Origin: Bacillus testis
GTDB lineage: Bacteria > Bacillota > Bacilli > Bacillales > DSM-1321
Direction: 5' to 3'
Assembly: GCF_001243895.1 (NCBI RefSeq)
Contig: NZ_LN851186.1
Location: 1,935,852 to 1,999,851, forward strand
DNA length: 64,000 bases
Positions within the stretch are counted from its first letter, which is position 1, and every line of letters starts with the position of its first letter. Shown in pieces: positions 51,933 to 61,479 of the stretch. Position numbers and translations under genes: made by a program. The notes below the pieces were generated by a model. The model did not search any database. It saw only the letters and a program-made list of their open reading frames with translations, and was not told the DNA's origin.

Positions 51933-53303
51933 ATGATCAGACAAAATAAATTGAATATTTTAGGATTTTTTCTATTAACATTGGTTATTGGTATCCTAAG
52001 TGTCATTTCAGGAAGTTTTTTTGTAGAAAATATATCTATTTTTTTACTGATATTGTCTTTTGTCATGAATTTATTATTCCTAGTATATTACGTAATTCAG
52101 TTTAAAGGAAAAAATAAAAATCTAAATCCATATAGCGATGTTGCGATCATAACTATTATCAGTACATTTTTGTACTTTTATTCATATCCGATCGATTTTT
52201 CACTGAAAATCCTGAATGATATTTCTACAAATGTTTATTATAAAACACTTGCAACTACGATAGTTGCGAATATTTCTTTATTAATTGGAATTTTTATAGG
52301 CATCCATATCTCACCATTAAATATCAATACTTTAAAAAAAGAAAAACATAATAATTCAGGTAAAGTCGCATTGTTTTTTGTTTTTTTGGGAATTTGTTTG
52401 ATGATTTACGATTTATACCGACTAGGTGGTTTAAGTGTGTTAGGAATCAAAAACAGATTGCATTTTTTTGAAATACAGAGAAATACAGGGGATACAATGA
52501 TGTCCCTACCATGGCATGATATCATCACTGCTGGGTTATTAGTTTATGCAATGTCTATTCGAAATAGAGTGGAAGCAGTTAGACTTTTAATTGGATTAAT
52601 AGTATTATCATTATTTTTCTTTTTTTGTTTGGGAAGTAGGACATATATTCTTTTTGTTTGCTTTCCTATTCTAGGTGTTTTAATTGATAAAGATTTTATA
52701 AAAATCAATAAAAAAACCGGGATATTATTAGGAATCGCTATATTACTTTTGGTCTCACCTTTTTTTACTATCTATAGAGATTCATTGATATCAGATCAAC
52801 CTATAAATTTTAAAAATAAACAAGAATGGGCTTTTTCAAGTGGCGAAACAGGAACTGCTTTCAAAATAACAAGTGATATTATTAACAGTGAATACTATCC
52901 TGATGCTGATCCAAGTTATTTAACTTCAATTTTATATGCGTTACCATCCGTTATATTTGAATTTATAACTGGATCTAATAAGCCGTTAAATATTGCTGAT
53001 TGGTATACAGTTAAGTATTATCCTTATATGTATAAATCTGGCGGTGGGTTTGGTTTTTCACCTATTGCCCAAGCATGGATGAATGGCGGATTAAAGGTAG
53101 TTATTGGTGTTTTTTTGATTTTCGGCATATTTATTGCTTGTTTGAATAATACTAAAAAATACAAATATTTGTTATTAGCTCTTGTTATATGGTTCCAAAG
53201 AGGATCTTTTCAATCAGTATTCACAGAATTTATTTATATATTGTCAATAATGTTGATTATATTTTTTGTTTCCAAAATATTAAATCCAAGTAAAAGAGGT
53301 TGA
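51933..53303 (+). CDS. Polysaccharide polymerase, Wzy-like
   Basis: A 456-residue protein with about 12 membrane helices and a large extracellular loop (about 300-390) that contains FSSGETGTAFKITSDIINSE. This loop pattern is usual for O-antigen/exopolysaccharide polymerases, which show little sequence conservation. ATG at 51933 follows GGAGAT; a TTG at 51879 is possible but without a site. Its place between glycosyltransferases and a flippase supports Wzy. Confidence 0.78.
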   Translation: MIRQNKLNILGFFLLTLVIGILSVISGSFFVENISIFLLILSFVMNLLFLVYYVIQFKGKNKNLNPYSDVAIITIISTFLYFYSYPIDFSLKILNDISTNVYYKTLATTIVANISLLIGIFIGIHISPLNINTLKKEKHNNSGKVALFFVFLGICLMIYDLYRLGGLSVLGIKNRLHFFEIQRNTGDTMMSLPWHDIITAGLLVYAMSIRNRVEAVRLLIGLIVLSLFFFFCLGSRTYILFVCFPILGVLIDKDFIKINKKTGILLGIAILLLVSPFFTIYRDSLISDQPINFKNKQEWAFSSGETGTAFKITSDIINSEYYPDADPSYLTSILYALPSVIFEFITGSNKPLNIADWYTVKYYPYMYKSGGGFGFSPIAQAWMNGGLKVVIGVFLIFGIFIACLNNTKKYKYLLLALVIWFQRGSFQSVFTEFIYILSIMLIIFFVSKILNPSKRG

Positions 53304-53308
53304 TCCAT

Positions 53309-54373
53309 ATGCAGACCGTATTATTTATTATTTTAAACTCATCATATGGTGGAGCTGAAAAACATGTATATGACCTAATTGAAAACTTGGATAAAGATAA
53401 ATATAGAATTTCACTAATTGCTGCAAAAAATTCAAAGCTAAGTAGTATGTTAAAAAAACGGATAAACATAATAGAAATAAACACTAGTCTTTGGAATGTA
53501 GGTAATTTGAGAAAGGTGATTACTCAACAAAACCCTGATATCATTCATATACATAGTCCAAGAGCCTCCTTTTTAAGTTATATTTCCATGGCGGGTAAAA
53601 AAAAACATAAGAAGATTTTAGTTACTGCCCACGGGTGGATTCCAGAAAGATTTAAATTCAGTAAAGTTTTTGAATTTTTATATATCTTATCACTAAGAAA
53701 TGTTAATAAAATAATTGCTGTATCAACTCAAGTTAAAAATCTATTAATAGAGAAGGGCGTTGAACATCAAAAAATTAGTGTTATTCCTAATGGAATTGAA
53801 CTGCTTCAAGAATTACCTGTTGTTGATTGTCAAATCAATAAACCAAAATTTGTGTTTGTAGGAAGGTTTGTCGAAGAAAAAGGATTATTCTATTTGCTAG
53901 AAGCTATAAAAAAATTGAATAATAAGTATTTTAATCAGTACAGTTTGGATATATATGGTTCTGGTCCGTTAGAAAATCAGATTTTAAAATTTATCAATGA
54001 AAATAAACTTAACAATGTTAAATTGAAAGGATTTGTCCAACCAGAAAAAGTAAGTGAAGTATTATTGTTATATGATGTTTTTTTATTACCATCAGTACAA
54101 GAAGGTTTTCCTTATACTTTGATTGAATCTTTATCAAGAGGATTAGTCGTGCTAGGATCAGATGTTGGTGGAATATCAGAGGTTTTAAAAGATCAGTTTA
54201 ATGGATTTTTACTAACCCCCAAAAATAGTGAAGATATTTATATGAAAATGGAAATGATCATAAATATGAAGAAAGATGATTTAACTTTAATGAAGACCAA
54301 TGCTTTTAATAGTAGTAAACCCTATAATTTGAAAAATATGATTGAGAGTATTGATTACTTATATAATGAATAA
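53309..54373 (+). CDS. Glycosyltransferase family 4
   Basis: A 354-residue GT-B enzyme. It opens QTVLFIILNSSYGGAEKHVY, with IIHIHSPRASFLSY (about 78-91), VISVIPNGIELLQ-type linker, FVFVGRFVEEKGLFYLLEAI and VFLLPSVQEGFPYTLIESLS with the EX7E motif. ATG at 53309 follows AAGAGG. It overlaps the polymerase region by no more than a few bases. Last gene of the AT-rich cassette and followed by a terminator. Confidence 0.9.
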   Translation: MQTVLFIILNSSYGGAEKHVYDLIENLDKDKYRISLIAAKNSKLSSMLKKRINIIEINTSLWNVGNLRKVITQQNPDIIHIHSPRASFLSYISMAGKKKHKKILVTAHGWIPERFKFSKVFEFLYILSLRNVNKIIAVSTQVKNLLIEKGVEHQKISVIPNGIELLQELPVVDCQINKPKFVFVGRFVEEKGLFYLLEAIKKLNNKYFNQYSLDIYGSGPLENQILKFINENKLNNVKLKGFVQPEKVSEVLLLYDVFLLPSVQEGFPYTLIESLSRGLVVLGSDVGGISEVLKDQFNGFLLTPKNSEDIYMKMEMIINMKKDDLTLMKTNAFNSSKPYNLKNMIESIDYLYNE

Positions 54374-54566
54374 TATAAATTTTCAATATATGATATTGTG
54401 AAGGAAGAAAAAGAACGATTCATAGTGATATTACAATACGCCTACCATATAGAAACTGTAGTACAGAAAACGGAAGAGGAAAATATTGCAAATATTATTT
54501 TTTAATCTTCTCAAATTCCTCAACTAAGTGAAACATCCTATAAAACCTCATATTATTGTAAATGAC

Positions 54567-54615
54567 AAATAGACCTAAAGATGTCATCAAATTGATTTTT
54601 TAGGTCTATTTTTAT
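54567..54615 (+). terminator. Terminator of the first exopolysaccharide operon
   Basis: AAATAGACCTAAA (54567-54579) pairs with TTTAGGTCTATTT (54599-54611), with T-rich flank. A 19-base loop separates the arms. Confidence 0.75.
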
Positions 54616-54667
54616 TCTTTCATTTAGTATGGCTAGGCACCCTGAATATGGAGGGCAGGTCCTGTGA

Positions 54668-54850
54668 TCACGGAAGAATGCGATCAATTTCCTCTGTGAT
54701 GTATAGAAGACCTTCCACATATTTTTGTGTCATGATATAAGCCATAATCGACGGAGAAGCGATGCTTTTTGGAAAGGCGGAGGCCGGCATTTTCGCTGTG
54801 ACAATCGGTGTGGATTGTTCATCTGCTTCACATTTACGGCTAGTGTCCAC
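54668..54850 (-). pseudogene. IS66-type transposase (TnpC) fragment
   Basis: Sixty codons on the minus strand read STPIVTAKMPASAFPKSIAS and then PSIMAYIMTQKYVEG, a stretch typical of the IS66 transposase between its zinc-finger region and catalytic core. The frame breaks immediately after, so only a relic remains. Upstream bases to about 54890 may extend it. Confidence 0.65.
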
Positions 54851-54956
54851 CCGATTCTTCCACTAGATTGATTGATTGATCTATTTTAGCCATAAAAATA
54901 TCTCCTTTCCGCATGTACGTAAGGAGATTATGACATGAACTCATTCTATTGGTAGG

Positions 54957-55435
54957 TGGGGACAGTTTGACGCTTACATATTATTTCGGTCTCTTAGTAG
55001 AATCACATCTCCTATCCTCGAAACAAATGTTAGATTCATTCACCGAAATCACGGCTTATTTTCACACTTCTGTCAGAACGATCATACGGCGTTTTGAGAC
55101 CGTCTCTTCCCCAAGTGATTAAGGGAGATACGATCTTGCCAAAGTGTTTGCGATTGATGAATTCAAGAGGGATTCAGAACAAGAAAAAATACCAACTGAT
55201 CATTGCCAATGCAGCGACCCGCGAATCAATCAGATACCCTGCTAAAAAGGCGGAAAGCCACGTTGAAAGAGCACTTTCGGAAACATGGGGTAATGGGTGG
55301 AATGGCCCGTCATGGGTGTGAGCCACGCTTTCACCAACAGCTTTGTGGAAGGGTTAAGGCCAGGAAATGGATTGCCTTTGGTTTCAGGAACTTCACTCGT
55401 TTTACGGAGTGAATCCTCCTGCATTCTCTACTATA
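54957..55435 (+). pseudogene. Decayed ISL3-type transposase
   Basis: Fragments of one protein appear in different frames. KVFAIDEFKRDSEQEK (from about 55140) holds the first catalytic Asp region. YQLIIANAATRES, LPKRRKATLKEHFRKHG, AFTNSFVEGL and GFRNFTRF follow. Frameshifts and a stop (near 55410) break the reading frame. This order is that of ISL3-family transposases. No intact end repeats were identified. Confidence 0.65.
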
Positions 55436-55548
55436 AATCAAAAGATAGATAATTCATTAGGTAAAGGTGCAAAAAACGTACCTTAGCTCAACATTTGAAA
55501 AAGAACTTTTATTCAACTAGACAATTATTCATAAAAACATCCCTTAAA

Positions 55549-55709
55549 AGGTAGAATAACTGTCTAACTTTTTAAGGGATCATTCACTTTCTATTGTTCT
55601 TGTAATTAGTCTATATTGCTAAATGTTCTTTCAATACCTTGTGAAGCCGGTCTTTCTCCTGGTCGGAAACCAAATAGTAATAAATGCCGTTCATTTTGGT
55701 ACTTTTTCC
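55549..55709 (-). pseudogene. Detached 3' end of an LCP-family gene, with its terminator
   Basis: On the minus strand GKSTKMNGIYYYLVSDQEKD and RLHKVLKEHLAI, ending at a stop at 55611-55613, match the last residues of the LCP protein at 63136-63999 (GEGTKINKIYYYLVSDQEKA onward). The hairpin that follows (TCCCTTAAAA ... TTTTTAAGGGA, 55549-55580) resembles the terminator after that gene. Upstream coding sequence is missing, so it is a fragment. Confidence 0.8.
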
Positions 55710-56009
55710 ATGCAATTGTCAGTTATCTGGAGGTTATCCTATAAGCGGATTAAATTAATTAAGTTAAATTTTTAAAAAGATCATAAAGTTAGATTGTTTA
55801 TCATATTATTCTTTAGAAAGAACGAAAATGTTGATGGCATTGATTAATCGTGTATAAAACTCGACTTTATTGAAATTGCAAAATTATCATATCCAATCTT
55901 TTTACTTTTTCGGTTCTTAATAATGGAAATATTTCTTAGGATTTAAAAAGATTATCATAATTGCACAGATGTATGGGTTTCTATTCTTTTAGGAAAAGGG
56001 AGTAAAGAG
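55710..56009. other. AT-rich leader of the epimerase gene
   Basis: About 300 bases with no recognised gene. It probably contains the promoter of the epimerase gene; no single pair of -35/-10 elements stands out. Confidence 0.45.
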
Positions 56010-56939
56010 ATGAGAGTATTAATCACTGGTGGATATGGTTTTATCGGTTCTTCTGTAGCCGAAAAGTTTCATTCTGAAGGCCATGAAATCTATATCTTGG
56101 ACAATATATTTGCAGGTAAAAAATCAAATGTATCCTTTGAACACATCGCTCTGATTGAAGATATCCAAAGCGAAAAATGCGAGCTTTTTTTTAAGGAAAA
56201 TTCGTTTGATGCCGTTATTCATTTGGCTGCCCAGACACTTGTCCAACATTCAATCAATCAACCTGTCATCGACTGTGATATCAACATAAAAGGTTTATGT
56301 AACATTTTAGATCTCTCCGCAAAATATGGAGTTAAACAATTTGTTTTTGCATCCTCAGCTGCTGTATACGGAAATAATGCTCAATCTCCGCTTTCTGAAA
56401 CAGCTGTATGTGAACCGGCTTCCCCGTACGGCCTGAATAAATGGGTAGGTGAACAATACTGTCAGCTATGGGAAACTTTATTCGGATTAAAAAGCATTGT
56501 TTTAAGGTTTTCCAATGTATATGGACCAAAGAATACGGAAAACAATGAGGGGAGTGTAATTCCGTTATTCATGAATCAATTGCTTCGCGGTGACCATTTA
56601 TGGGTATATGGGGACGGAGAACAAACGAGGGATTTCATCTTTGTGGAAGATGTGAGTGAAGCTATTTACCGGTTTTTGATGGCAGAAGTCTCAGGTATAT
56701 TCAATCTATCCACTTTTGAGTCTTGCAGCATAAATGGCCTCATACAGTCTCTTCAGTCATTTATACCGGATGTGGATGTAATCTATCTTCCAGCCCGTGA
56801 AGGAGATATTCGCCATTCCTTGTTGGAGAACCACAAATTAACAGAGACACTTGGATGGCATCCTCAATATAAGCTAATTGATGGCCTAAAAAAGACATAT
56901 GAAGGATTAAACGGAATCCCTATCAATTTGGTGCATTAA
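56010..56939 (+). CDS. NAD-dependent sugar epimerase/dehydratase
   Basis: A 309-residue extended SDR. VLITGGYGFIGSSVAEKF (about 3-20) is the NAD loop, HLAAQTLVQHS (about 71-81) and the catalytic FASSAAVYGN with YGLNKWVGE (Tyr/Lys about 145-149). Length and motifs fit UDP-glucose 4-epimerase-like enzymes that supply nucleotide sugars. AAAGGGAGT precedes the ATG. It starts the second polysaccharide module, between LCP fragments. Confidence 0.88.
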   Translation: MRVLITGGYGFIGSSVAEKFHSEGHEIYILDNIFAGKKSNVSFEHIALIEDIQSEKCELFFKENSFDAVIHLAAQTLVQHSINQPVIDCDINIKGLCNILDLSAKYGVKQFVFASSAAVYGNNAQSPLSETAVCEPASPYGLNKWVGEQYCQLWETLFGLKSIVLRFSNVYGPKNTENNEGSVIPLFMNQLLRGDHLWVYGDGEQTRDFIFVEDVSEAIYRFLMAEVSGIFNLSTFESCSINGLIQSLQSFIPDVDVIYLPAREGDIRHSLLENHKLTETLGWHPQYKLIDGLKKTYEGLNGIPINLVH

Positions 56940-57460
56940 TGGGCTGAACAATCATCTTATAATTTTTTGTGTTTTTTGTGAAGGATATCGGCGGAAGCAT
57001 ACAGTTTTATGACTCTAACAATCTATCTATTTAATCGTCTCTTGGTTCTTCTTTGTCGGAATCTCGCATAGGTTCGGTACGACTTTGTTTTTTTAACCCG
57101 ACTATTTTCGGTCCATTTAGATTCTTTTTACTGATTTAAGCATACATGAGGGAAAAGAAATTTCTTTATAATAAGTTTTATCCTTTTAATGATTGGTGGA
57201 GGTGAATGAAAACTTCTACCGATCAAAGTTTTACTTTATCTAAAAGCGTGACGTGGGTTTAATGGCATTATTGGCCTTTATGGGGATTAGACTGTCTCAA
57301 AGATTTAGAAATAGCATTGTTTCCAAACCACTAACAGCAGATTATATGTAGTTATTTTTGGAATTGCGTTTTATCGCTTTTTATCAATACGCTTCATTGT
57401 TGCTATTATCGATGGCATGGTTCAAAGGAGAAGATTCTGACACCATTAAGGAGGCTTCAG
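56940..57460. other. Intergenic with repeat copy C and a possible membrane-protein relic
   Basis: At 57187-57235 lies a third, diverged copy of the palindromic repeat (GATTGGTGGAGG ... CTTCTACCGATC). Between about 57250 and 57450 hydrophobic codons in one plus-strand frame with a stop (FYQYASLLLLSMAWFKGED) read like the end of a membrane protein, perhaps a lost polymerase or ligase. No intact gene. Confidence 0.4.
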
Positions 57461-58561
57461 ATGAAAATAGTTCAGTTAATTACACGGATGGATGAAGCTG
57501 GAGGTGCTCAGATGCATGTGGAAGAAGTTAGTAAATACCTGAACAGGACGGGCCATTCCGTCACCATCATGTCAGGGAGCATAGCACCTTACAATCCTTC
57601 CTTAACTGATTATGCAGATTCTTACATAGCAATTCGTTCATTGGAACGATCTATTAACCCTTTGCAGGATTTCAAAGCGTTCCTCATAATCAGAAAAAAA
57701 TTGAAAGAAATCAGGCCGGACGTGTTGGCCACCCATTCATCTAAAGCAGGAATTGTAGGCAGATTGGCTGGATGGTCTTTGGGAATTCCTACGGTGTTCA
57801 CTGCCCATGGGTGGGCATTTACTGGTGGCGTCTCCAAACGTAAACAGTTGCTCTATCGTTCAATCGAAAAGCTGGCCGGTTATTTGACAACGCGGGTTAT
57901 TACCGTCTCATACTATGATTATGATCTTGCTGATAACAAGCGGATCGTTCCAAGGCGAAAAATGGCCGTTATCCAAAATGGTGTTTCAGATACATCAGAA
58001 GACTCAATGGCCAATCCCTTCTTGGAGCCGATTAATATTATTATGGTCGCGCGGTTTGCTGAACCGAAAGACCAACTAGTTCTCCTAAAAGCTCTTCATT
58101 TATTAAATAATGATAAGTGGCGGTTGCGTTTCGTAGGAGAGGGGCCTTTACTTCAAGAAGCTGAAGAGCTGGTCCGTCTTCTTGGCATGGAAGATCAAGT
58201 TGAATTCCTTGGCAGCAGGAGGGATATACCAGAACTCCTTAAACAATCACAGTTATTCATTCTCACCTCCAATTGGGAGGGATTGCCTCTCTGTATATTG
58301 GAAGCGATGAGGAGCGGGCTCCCCATCATCGCAACGGACGTAGGCGGCATAAAAGAAGTGGTAATACCTGGCAAAAACGGATATCTTGTACCTCGGAAAA
58401 ATGAAGCAGCGCTAGCAGAAAAATGTAAGATTCTTTTGCATAACCCCTTTTTACGGAAGCAAATGGGGGAAAGATCCAGACGGTTATATGAGCAACATTT
58501 CAAGGCAGAGAGGATGTTGCAAGAAACTGAGGCCGTTTATGAAAGAGCCGCCAACAAATAG
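57461..58561 (+). CDS. Glycosyltransferase family 4
   Basis: A 366-residue GT-B enzyme with QLITRMDEAGGAQMHVEEVS at the start, ATHSSKAGIVGRLAG, FTAHGWAFTGG, IQNGVSD, MVARFAEPKDQLVLLKAL and the EX7E motif in TSNWEGLPLCILEAMRSGLP. AAGGAGG precedes the ATG. Base composition is closer to the genome average than the 48-54 kb cassette. It resembles glycosyltransferases that add to undecaprenyl-linked repeat units. Confidence 0.9.
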   Translation: MKIVQLITRMDEAGGAQMHVEEVSKYLNRTGHSVTIMSGSIAPYNPSLTDYADSYIAIRSLERSINPLQDFKAFLIIRKKLKEIRPDVLATHSSKAGIVGRLAGWSLGIPTVFTAHGWAFTGGVSKRKQLLYRSIEKLAGYLTTRVITVSYYDYDLADNKRIVPRRKMAVIQNGVSDTSEDSMANPFLEPINIIMVARFAEPKDQLVLLKALHLLNNDKWRLRFVGEGPLLQEAEELVRLLGMEDQVEFLGSRRDIPELLKQSQLFILTSNWEGLPLCILEAMRSGLPIIATDVGGIKEVVIPGKNGYLVPRKNEAALAEKCKILLHNPFLRKQMGERSRRLYEQHFKAERMLQETEAVYERAANK

Positions 58562-58603
58562 TGATACTTTATTCATTTAAGAAAGGGATTGGAGGGTGTT
58601 GCG

Positions 58604-60307
58604 TTGAATTTTGAAGAAATCGACTCATTAGAGAAATTGAAGTCATTGCGGAATGAATGGAACAATATTCTCATAAAAATGAACAATGATATTCCCTTTC
58701 TTGAATTCAGCTGGATTGAAAAATGGTGGGAAGTTTTTGGCTTTGGCTTTGAAATGTACGTTGTGGCATTAAAGGACAAAAGCAGCTATCAAGCTTTTTT
58801 GCCGCTGATGAAAAAAAGGGGATTCACGAAGCAAACCATTTATATGATCGGCCAAGGTCAAAGCAATTATATGGACATCGTCGTCAATCCGACAATGAAG
58901 AATGAAGCATTAAACAAACTTGTACCATATGTAATAGATAGGAACCGCCAGGCAATTTTTATATGGTCAGGCCTACTAGAAAGCAGTGGGACTGCAGATG
59001 TCCTGCAATTACTCCTCGAAAACAATGGATACGATTACTCATCCACTAAAACGTTTTCACCTTATATTTCTTTTCAGGAACCGGATATGCCGGCTTTTAT
59101 AAAAAAAAGAAAGAAGCACCATGGAGTCGACCGGAAAGAAAAAAGAGTAAAGAAATTGGCGGATATTTCGATCCGGCGCATAGAAGAAGAACATCTGGAT
59201 GATATGTTTTCTCTCCATAAAAAAAGGTGGAATCTAAAATGGGATACGAGCTATTTTTCGGAAGAGCCAGGCCGCACGTTTTTCAAGAAAATGGCCAAGC
59301 TGCATGGCGAAGCATTAAAACCTGTTAGCCATGGATTATTTATCGAAGGCCGTATGATTGCCTTTCTTTTTGGATTTCTATGCAGGGGACGCTATCTGTT
59401 CTACCTGTTGGGGCATGATGATGATTTTGGGGTTTTTAGTCCGGGCAAGATGATATTTAATTCATCCATCGCTGAGCATTTCAACAATGGTGCATTTATA
59501 TATGATATGACGATAGGAGATGAGCCATACAAAAGGGAGTGGAAGACAGCAGACGACTATGCCCATCTGTACCTTTTCGCAGGGAAAGGTACCAATTCAC
59601 TTTCATATTTACTTTTGAAATGGAAATTCAGGATTAATGCCGTTCTTAAACAATACCGTCCGATTATTTTGTTCAAGAGAAACACGCTGGGGAAGTGGAG
59701 GAAGCTTATATCCGACCGAAAATTATTCGTCAAGGTTGGAAAGAAAAAACTGCGAATGCTGAGTCATAAAATCTTCTTCACTGAACGTTGTTTCATCTAC
59801 AAGAAAAGGTTGCCAGATGTAAAGAATGACGGGCAGGGTTCAGTGATTTTTCCTGTAGCGCTAAAGGACCTTATCAAAAAAAAAGACTTTCAGGGGGAGA
59901 ATCTGAGGACCGCAGTAACGAAGCTTTTCAAAGGCGAAAAAGGTTATTCGTTTAAGGAAGATCATAACTTTCAAAAGGTTTCTTGGACCAGCACACAAGA
60001 AATGAGACTAGGGGAAGAAGGGCTAAAAGTAAAATTAAACCCACATACCGCCGTAATCAACGAATTATCTACAAACGGGCATATTGAAGGCATAGAACAG
60101 AGCCTGTCGGTGGAAAATCCAGAATTGAAGGAGATTTATCTTGTACAGCATTACAGGGACAGTACAGTTGAATCGTTTGGATATACGCTCAATCGCATCT
60201 GTCGTATCCGTACTATAGTAGGGCACACTTCCATAAAAAACCTTATAAATAAAAATAAGACAAATAGATGCATAGTAGAGGAGACTCGGTATGATGTTAA
60301 TCACTAG
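58604..60307 (+). CDS. CelD/BcsL-type acetyltransferase with extra C-terminal domain
   Basis: A 567-residue protein. The N-terminal part to about residue 375 is a GNAT of the CelD/BcsL group: FLEFSWIEKWWEVFG (about 31-45), the HHGVDRKEKRVKKL linker, and IYDMTIGDEPYKREWKTADD (about 303-322), the diagnostic C-terminal motif. Such enzymes modify exopolysaccharides. The last ~180 residues (from about 385, containing FPVALKDLIKKKDFQG and AVINELSTNGHIEGIEQSLS) match no family I recognise and may be a second domain. TTG at 58604 has GGAGG nine bases before it; an earlier TTG at 58589 is part of the site. It overlaps the following 61-residue gene by 17 bases. Confidence 0.82.
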   Translation: MNFEEIDSLEKLKSLRNEWNNILIKMNNDIPFLEFSWIEKWWEVFGFGFEMYVVALKDKSSYQAFLPLMKKRGFTKQTIYMIGQGQSNYMDIVVNPTMKNEALNKLVPYVIDRNRQAIFIWSGLLESSGTADVLQLLLENNGYDYSSTKTFSPYISFQEPDMPAFIKKRKKHHGVDRKEKRVKKLADISIRRIEEEHLDDMFSLHKKRWNLKWDTSYFSEEPGRTFFKKMAKLHGEALKPVSHGLFIEGRMIAFLFGFLCRGRYLFYLLGHDDDFGVFSPGKMIFNSSIAEHFNNGAFIYDMTIGDEPYKREWKTADDYAHLYLFAGKGTNSLSYLLLKWKFRINAVLKQYRPIILFKRNTLGKWRKLISDRKLFVKVGKKKLRMLSHKIFFTERCFIYKKRLPDVKNDGQGSVIFPVALKDLIKKKDFQGENLRTAVTKLFKGEKGYSFKEDHNFQKVSWTSTQEMRLGEEGLKVKLNPHTAVINELSTNGHIEGIEQSLSVENPELKEIYLVQHYRDSTVESFGYTLNRICRIRTIVGHTSIKNLINKNKTNRCIVEETRYDVNH

Positions 60308-60476
60308 AAGGATCTTAGGGATCAAAAACACCTATATTCCGGATTCTTTCATCAGCAAGTTCAAATTGGAATCTAGTGAAAAAGTGGGGTTAATTTTACT
60401 TCAGGAATTTGAAAATGAAAAAGAGGAGAGAAAGCATAGTGGATCACGGAGCAATGATCATCTCGCTAGACTGTGA
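60291..60476 (+). CDS. 61-residue orphan, coupled between two polysaccharide genes
   Basis: Opens MMLITRRILGIKNTYIPDSF with AGGAGA before the ATG at good distance. Its start overlaps the acetyltransferase gene by 17 bases, and its end overlaps the deacetylase gene by 38 bases. The tail (KEERKHSGSRSNDHLARL) reads in a different frame through the deacetylase ribosome binding site. It may be a real small protein, or a coupling frame that brings ribosomes to the next gene. Not recognised. Confidence 0.5.
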   Translation: MMLITRRILGIKNTYIPDSFISKFKLESSEKVGLILLQEFENEKEERKHSGSRSNDHLARL

Positions 60477-61479
60477 ATTATACTGGGGAATACATGATGT
60501 CATGGACATTGCGGATTACCAAAATAACCTGCTGGGAGTCCGTCAAGTCGTACCACGAATGCTTGATCTATTTAAAAGTCTGGATATCCATGTAACTTGG
60601 GCGACGGTTGGTTTTTTGTTTTACAGCGACAAGCAAAAACTGCTAGCCAATTTGCCGGATAAGAAACCTGGATACTCCGACAAAGGATTGTCCCCTTATC
60701 CGAAAATAAAGAATATCGGAGAGGGTGAAACGACTGATCCTTTCCATTATGCTTCTTCTTTAATTGATATAATAAAGAAAGTCCCTTTTCAAGAAATCGG
60801 CACGCATACATTTTCCCATTATTATTGTTTGGAAGAAGGGCAAAATGGCGATGATTTCGAAGCAGACTTAAAAGCGGCTGTTCATGCAGGAGTCCATAAA
60901 GACGTTAATATTAAATCAATTGTATTCCCAAGAAACCAGATCAATGAGCAGTATCTACATATATGCCAAAAGCACGGATTGTCGACTTACCGTGGAAACG
61001 AGCAATCATTTTTATACAATCCTGATTGTCATAAAAAAAATCAATCAGTATATAAAAGAGCCCTTCGGTTGCTGGATACATATATTAATATTACTGGAGA
61101 CCATATTTATTCATTAGAAGAGAAACATCAATTATCAGTGATTAATCTGCCATCCAGCAAATTCCTTCGACCATATAATCACCACCTAAGATGGGCTGAA
61201 CCGTTAAAATTAAATCGCATTAAAAAGAGTATGACGAAAGCGGCTAAAGAAAAGAAAATCTATCATTTATGGTGGCATCCTCATAATTTTGGCATTCACA
61301 TTGAAGAGAATTGCCGGTTATTAAAGAATATCTTAGAACATTTCAAAGAACTTCAGCATAAATATGGAATGCAATCGATGAATATGGGAGAAGTAGGATC
61401 TTTCATTAATGATGCCCATAATAAAAGTGATGGGGAGTTGCTTCAGAATACCCATGTTAAGAAAAACTATATTATCTGA
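60439..61479 (+). CDS. Polysaccharide deacetylase-like protein (NodB fold)
   Basis: A 346-residue protein of the carbohydrate esterase 4 / NodB-like group. The catalytic acid region is IISLDCELYWG (about 7-17, Asp), the metal-binding GTHTFSHYYC (about 116-125), and FPRNQIN. The C-terminal HLWWHPHNFGIH (about 279-290) supplies the final His. Start is a GTG at 60439 with AGAGGAGAG nine bases before it. It probably removes acetyl groups from the polysaccharide built by the neighbouring enzymes. Confidence 0.82.
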   Translation: MDHGAMIISLDCELYWGIHDVMDIADYQNNLLGVRQVVPRMLDLFKSLDIHVTWATVGFLFYSDKQKLLANLPDKKPGYSDKGLSPYPKIKNIGEGETTDPFHYASSLIDIIKKVPFQEIGTHTFSHYYCLEEGQNGDDFEADLKAAVHAGVHKDVNIKSIVFPRNQINEQYLHICQKHGLSTYRGNEQSFLYNPDCHKKNQSVYKRALRLLDTYINITGDHIYSLEEKHQLSVINLPSSKFLRPYNHHLRWAEPLKLNRIKKSMTKAAKEKKIYHLWWHPHNFGIHIEENCRLLKNILEHFKELQHKYGMQSMNMGEVGSFINDAHNKSDGELLQNTHVKKNYII

